NCBI GenBank assembly: GCA_937889485.1
Contig: CALAPG010000102.1
Coordinates: 1-7,228, forward strand
Length of the DNA stretch: 7,228 nucleotides
Direction of reading: 5' to 3'
Source of the DNA: an uncultured Moraxella sp.
Lineage (GTDB): Bacteria > Pseudomonadota > Gammaproteobacteria > Pseudomonadales > Moraxellaceae
The notes beneath the pieces are model-generated. The model did no database searches. It was not told the DNA's origin and saw nothing but the letters and a program-made list of their open reading frames with translations. This document shows positions 5,687 to 7,228 of the stretch, piece by piece (within the stretch, counting starts at the first letter, position 1; every line of letters starts with the position of its first letter). The translations under genes were made by a program, and so were the position numbers.

Positions 5687-5697
5687 TATCATGACAA
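5680..5697 (-). promoter_or_regulatory. Pho box (PhoB binding site)
   Basis: TTGTCATGATATTGTCAT on the minus strand consists of two identical 7-base half-sites, TTGTCAT, spaced 11 bases apart. This matches the known PhoB site (two CTGTCAT-like repeats separated by four AT-rich bases) except for T in place of C at the first base of each repeat. It overlaps the -35 region of the pstS promoter, so pstS, and by read-through pstCAB, should be induced under phosphate limitation. Confidence 0.88.
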
Positions 5698-5728
5698 AGT
5701 ACTCAGATAACTGCCACCATGCTTGCTT

Positions 5729-5754
5729 AATGCTTTATTTTATCAAATAGCATT
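5729..5754. repeat. AT-rich inverted repeat upstream of the Pho box
   Basis: AATGC (5729-5733) pairs with GCATT (5750-5754) and TATTT (5736-5740) with AAATA (5745-5749), separated by a two-base bulge, with a 4-base loop. It lies about 30 bases upstream of the Pho box. No U-run follows on the minus strand, so it is not a terminator for the aldehyde dehydrogenase gene. Confidence 0.5.
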
Positions 5755-5755
5755 G

Positions 5756-5797
5756 GGGTGAAATAGTCCAAGGTGCGCGCCACTATCGTCCTCACCC
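5756..5797. repeat. imperfect inverted repeat with two paired blocks
   Basis: GGGTGA (5756-5761) pairs with TCACCC (5792-5797), and ATAGT (5763-5767) with ACTAT (5782-5786), separated by an asymmetric internal loop. GG and CC can pair within the GC-rich apex. Read on the plus strand the hairpin is followed by TTTAATTTTAT, so it would resemble a terminator for plus-strand transcription, but no plus-strand gene ends here. Confidence 0.5.
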
Positions 5798-5850
5798 TTT
5801 AATTTTATCGCAGTTGGGCGCTAAACTACAACCTTTAACCGCTATCCACC

Positions 5851-5876
5851 AAAAATTTAGTGGCTTTAGTGACTAA
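5851..5876 (-). terminator. weak terminator candidate after the aldehyde dehydrogenase gene
   Basis: Minus-strand TTAGT (5876-5872) pairs with ACTAA (5861-5857), followed by A and five T (5855-5851), directly after the TAA stop codon. The 5-bp AT-rich stem is too weak for a confident call. Confidence 0.25.
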
Positions 5877-5878
5877 GG

Positions 5879-7228
5879 TTAGCCCACGACTTTTTTGATG
5901 AGACCCAATTTGCCATCCTGATAAGGGGGATACCGTAGCGGTACATCAATCAAAGTGCTTTTATTGAGTATCGCTTTGGCATGACTAAAGGTATAAAAGC
6001 TAAATTGCCCGTGGTAATTACCCATGCCACTTGCCCCTACCCCGCCAAAGGGCAGCTTGTTATTGGTTAGGTGTAATAAGGTATCATTGATACAGCCACC
6101 GCCAAATGATATTTCTGCCAATATTTTTTCTTGCGTGGCTTTATGCTTGCTAAATAAATACAGGGCTAAAGGTTTATCTCGCTCGTTGATCTGTTCAATC
6201 ACCGTTTCAATGCGCTCAAACGTCATCAGCGGTAGGACTGCCCCAAATATTTCTTCTTGCATCACAGGGCTATCCCAGTTGACACCCTCTAGGACAGTTG
6301 GGCTAATTTGCCATGTGTCATCATTGTAGCGACCGCCCACCACGGCTTCACCATCTTTCAAAAACTCTTTGACCCGCAAATAATGACGCTGGCTAATCAT
6401 TTTGGGATAGTCAGGATTTTTGAGTACCTCATCGCCATAAAATTGCCGCACGGCCTCTTGTAATGCCTCAATGAGGGCGGCTTTCACCGTGTGATGTACT
6501 AGCAAATAGTCAGGTGCAACACAGGTCTGCCCGCTGTTAAGCGATTTGCCCCACATGATACGTTTGGCAGCTTGCTTGATATCTGCACTGGCATCTACAA
6601 TGCACGGGCTTTTACCGCCTAGCTCGAGGGTCACGGGGGTCAAATATTGGCTGGCAGCTTGCATGACAATTTTGCCAACTTTGCTACTTCCCGTAAAAAA
6701 AATATAATCAAACGCATGACCCAGCAATGCCTGATTGACTGCCACGCCGCCTTCAATCACCGCAAAATAATGGGGGTCAAAATAGTCATGCACCATTTGC
6801 GCAATGACCGCTGAGGTGTGGGGTGCTAGCTCTGATGGTTTTAATACCACGGTATTGCCTGCCGCAATAGCGCCCACTATGGGAGAAAGCGACAACTGAA
6901 ACGGATAGTTCCAAGGGGCGATGTTGAGCACCATGCCATAGGGCTCGTATACAATCATACTTTTTGCAGGAAACTGTAGCAGCGAACTATCAACCGCTTT
7001 GTTTGCCATCAATTTGGTAAGATTTTTTTGCATAAAGCCAATTTCTTCAAGTACCAAGGCGATTTCGCTTAGATAACTTTCTGTCTTGGACTTGTTCAAA
7101 TCTTGTTTGAGGGCGGCTTCAATTTTGGGCTCATATGCCAAAATAGCCTCTTTTAGCCGTTGCAACTGCTGGTTACGAAAGTGTTGCGGGCGGGTGGCAT
7201 GGGTTTTAAAAAACGCGCGCTGGTTGTT
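5879..7228 (-). CDS. NAD(P)-dependent aldehyde dehydrogenase, class 3-like, N-terminus outside the window
   Basis: Oxidises an aldehyde to the carboxylic acid with NAD(P)+; the substrate cannot be told from sequence, but relatives act on fatty, aromatic or coniferyl-type aldehydes. In all, 449 residues are visible and the frame is open to the window edge. A TTG at 7165 is an internal leucine: the 21 codons before it (including QRAFFKTHATRPQHFRNQQ) fit the N-terminal helix of class 3 enzymes, so the true start is beyond 7228 and little is missing. Counting from the first visible residue, motifs include IAPWNYPFQLSLSP and GNTVVLKPSE (cofactor binding, about 103-133), FTGSSKVGK, LELGGKSP with catalytic Glu202, and SGQTCVAPDY with nucleophile Cys236 (codon 6523-6521). 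EEIFGAVLPL and LPFGGVGASGMGNYHG follow near the C-terminus. It lies upstream of the pst promoter and has no evident functional link to it. Confidence 0.93.
   Translation of the reverse strand, partial: NNQRAFFKTHATRPQHFRNQQLQRLKEAILAYEPKIEAALKQDLNKSKTESYLSEIALVLEEIGFMQKNLTKLMANKAVDSSLLQFPAKSMIVYEPYGMVLNIAPWNYPFQLSLSPIVGAIAAGNTVVLKPSELAPHTSAVIAQMVHDYFDPHYFAVIEGGVAVNQALLGHAFDYIFFTGSSKVGKIVMQAASQYLTPVTLELGGKSPCIVDASADIKQAAKRIMWGKSLNSGQTCVAPDYLLVHHTVKAALIEALQEAVRQFYGDEVLKNPDYPKMISQRHYLRVKEFLKDGEAVVGGRYNDDTWQISPTVLEGVNWDSPVMQEEIFGAVLPLMTFERIETVIEQINERDKPLALYLFSKHKATQEKILAEISFGGGCINDTLLHLTNNKLPFGGVGASGMGNYHGQFSFYTFSHAKAILNKSTLIDVPLRYPPYQDGKLGLIKKVVG

Larger units (their letters stand above)
5698..5878. 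other. non-coding region between the aldehyde dehydrogenase gene and the Pho box
   Basis: No credible gene was seen on either strand. It holds an AT-rich hairpin (5729-5754), a longer imperfect hairpin (5756-5797) and a weak terminator candidate just after the aldehyde dehydrogenase stop codon. No second regulatory motif was recognised. Confidence 0.55.

Noticed and set aside
1..7228. tRNA or rRNA genes, CRISPR arrays, insertion sequences, integrase attachment sites, toxin-antitoxin or phage-defence genes
   Set aside because: No repeat-spacer pattern, transposase-like frame, terminal inverted repeat pair or RNA-gene signature was recognised on either strand by eye.

Overview
All supported genes lie on the minus strand, so the biological order runs from high to low coordinates. 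The base composition is moderately AT-rich. The Tat and lipoprotein signals point to a Gram-negative bacterium. The protein style and the combination of a lipoprotein PstS, a short EfeO and a Dyp-type EfeB candidate suggest a gammaproteobacterium, possibly Moraxellaceae (Moraxella or Psychrobacter-like). That family-level guess comes from general impression, not from a search.

Layout, in transcription order: (1) 7228-5879, an aldehyde dehydrogenase (class 3-like) whose N-terminus lies outside the window. (2) 5878-5472, a 407-base non-coding stretch with a weak terminator candidate, two unexplained hairpins, a clear Pho box overlapping a promoter, and a leader of about 180 nt with three stem-loops. 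(3) 5471-1524, the high-affinity phosphate ABC transporter pstS-pstC-pstA-pstB, with a strong intrinsic terminator-like hairpin between pstS and pstC and another after pstB; phoU does not follow. (4) 1463-1301, a Fur-type iron-regulated promoter with a perfect 7-1-7 palindrome between consensus-like -35 and -10 boxes. (5) 1300-407, efeO, a short M75-domain iron-uptake lipoprotein. (6) 406-137, a 270-base non-coding spacer. (7) 136-1, the first 45 codons of a Tat-exported protein, most likely efeB.

Two nutrient-stress modules therefore lie head to tail. PstSCAB captures phosphate in the periplasm and pumps it in with ATP, and should respond to PhoB under phosphate limitation. EfeO and the putative EfeB take part in iron acquisition under Fur control. 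The terminator after pstB separates the two.

Two start codons were moved downstream on ribosome-binding-site evidence (efeO to 1300, pstA to 3224). The aldehyde dehydrogenase frame is open to the window edge, so its start is not in view. I do not see an undescribed multi-gene system here. The unusual signals are regulatory: the pstS/pstC attenuator, the structured pstS leader, the 16-bp tandem repeat upstream of the Fur promoter and the hairpins in the efeO-efeB spacer.
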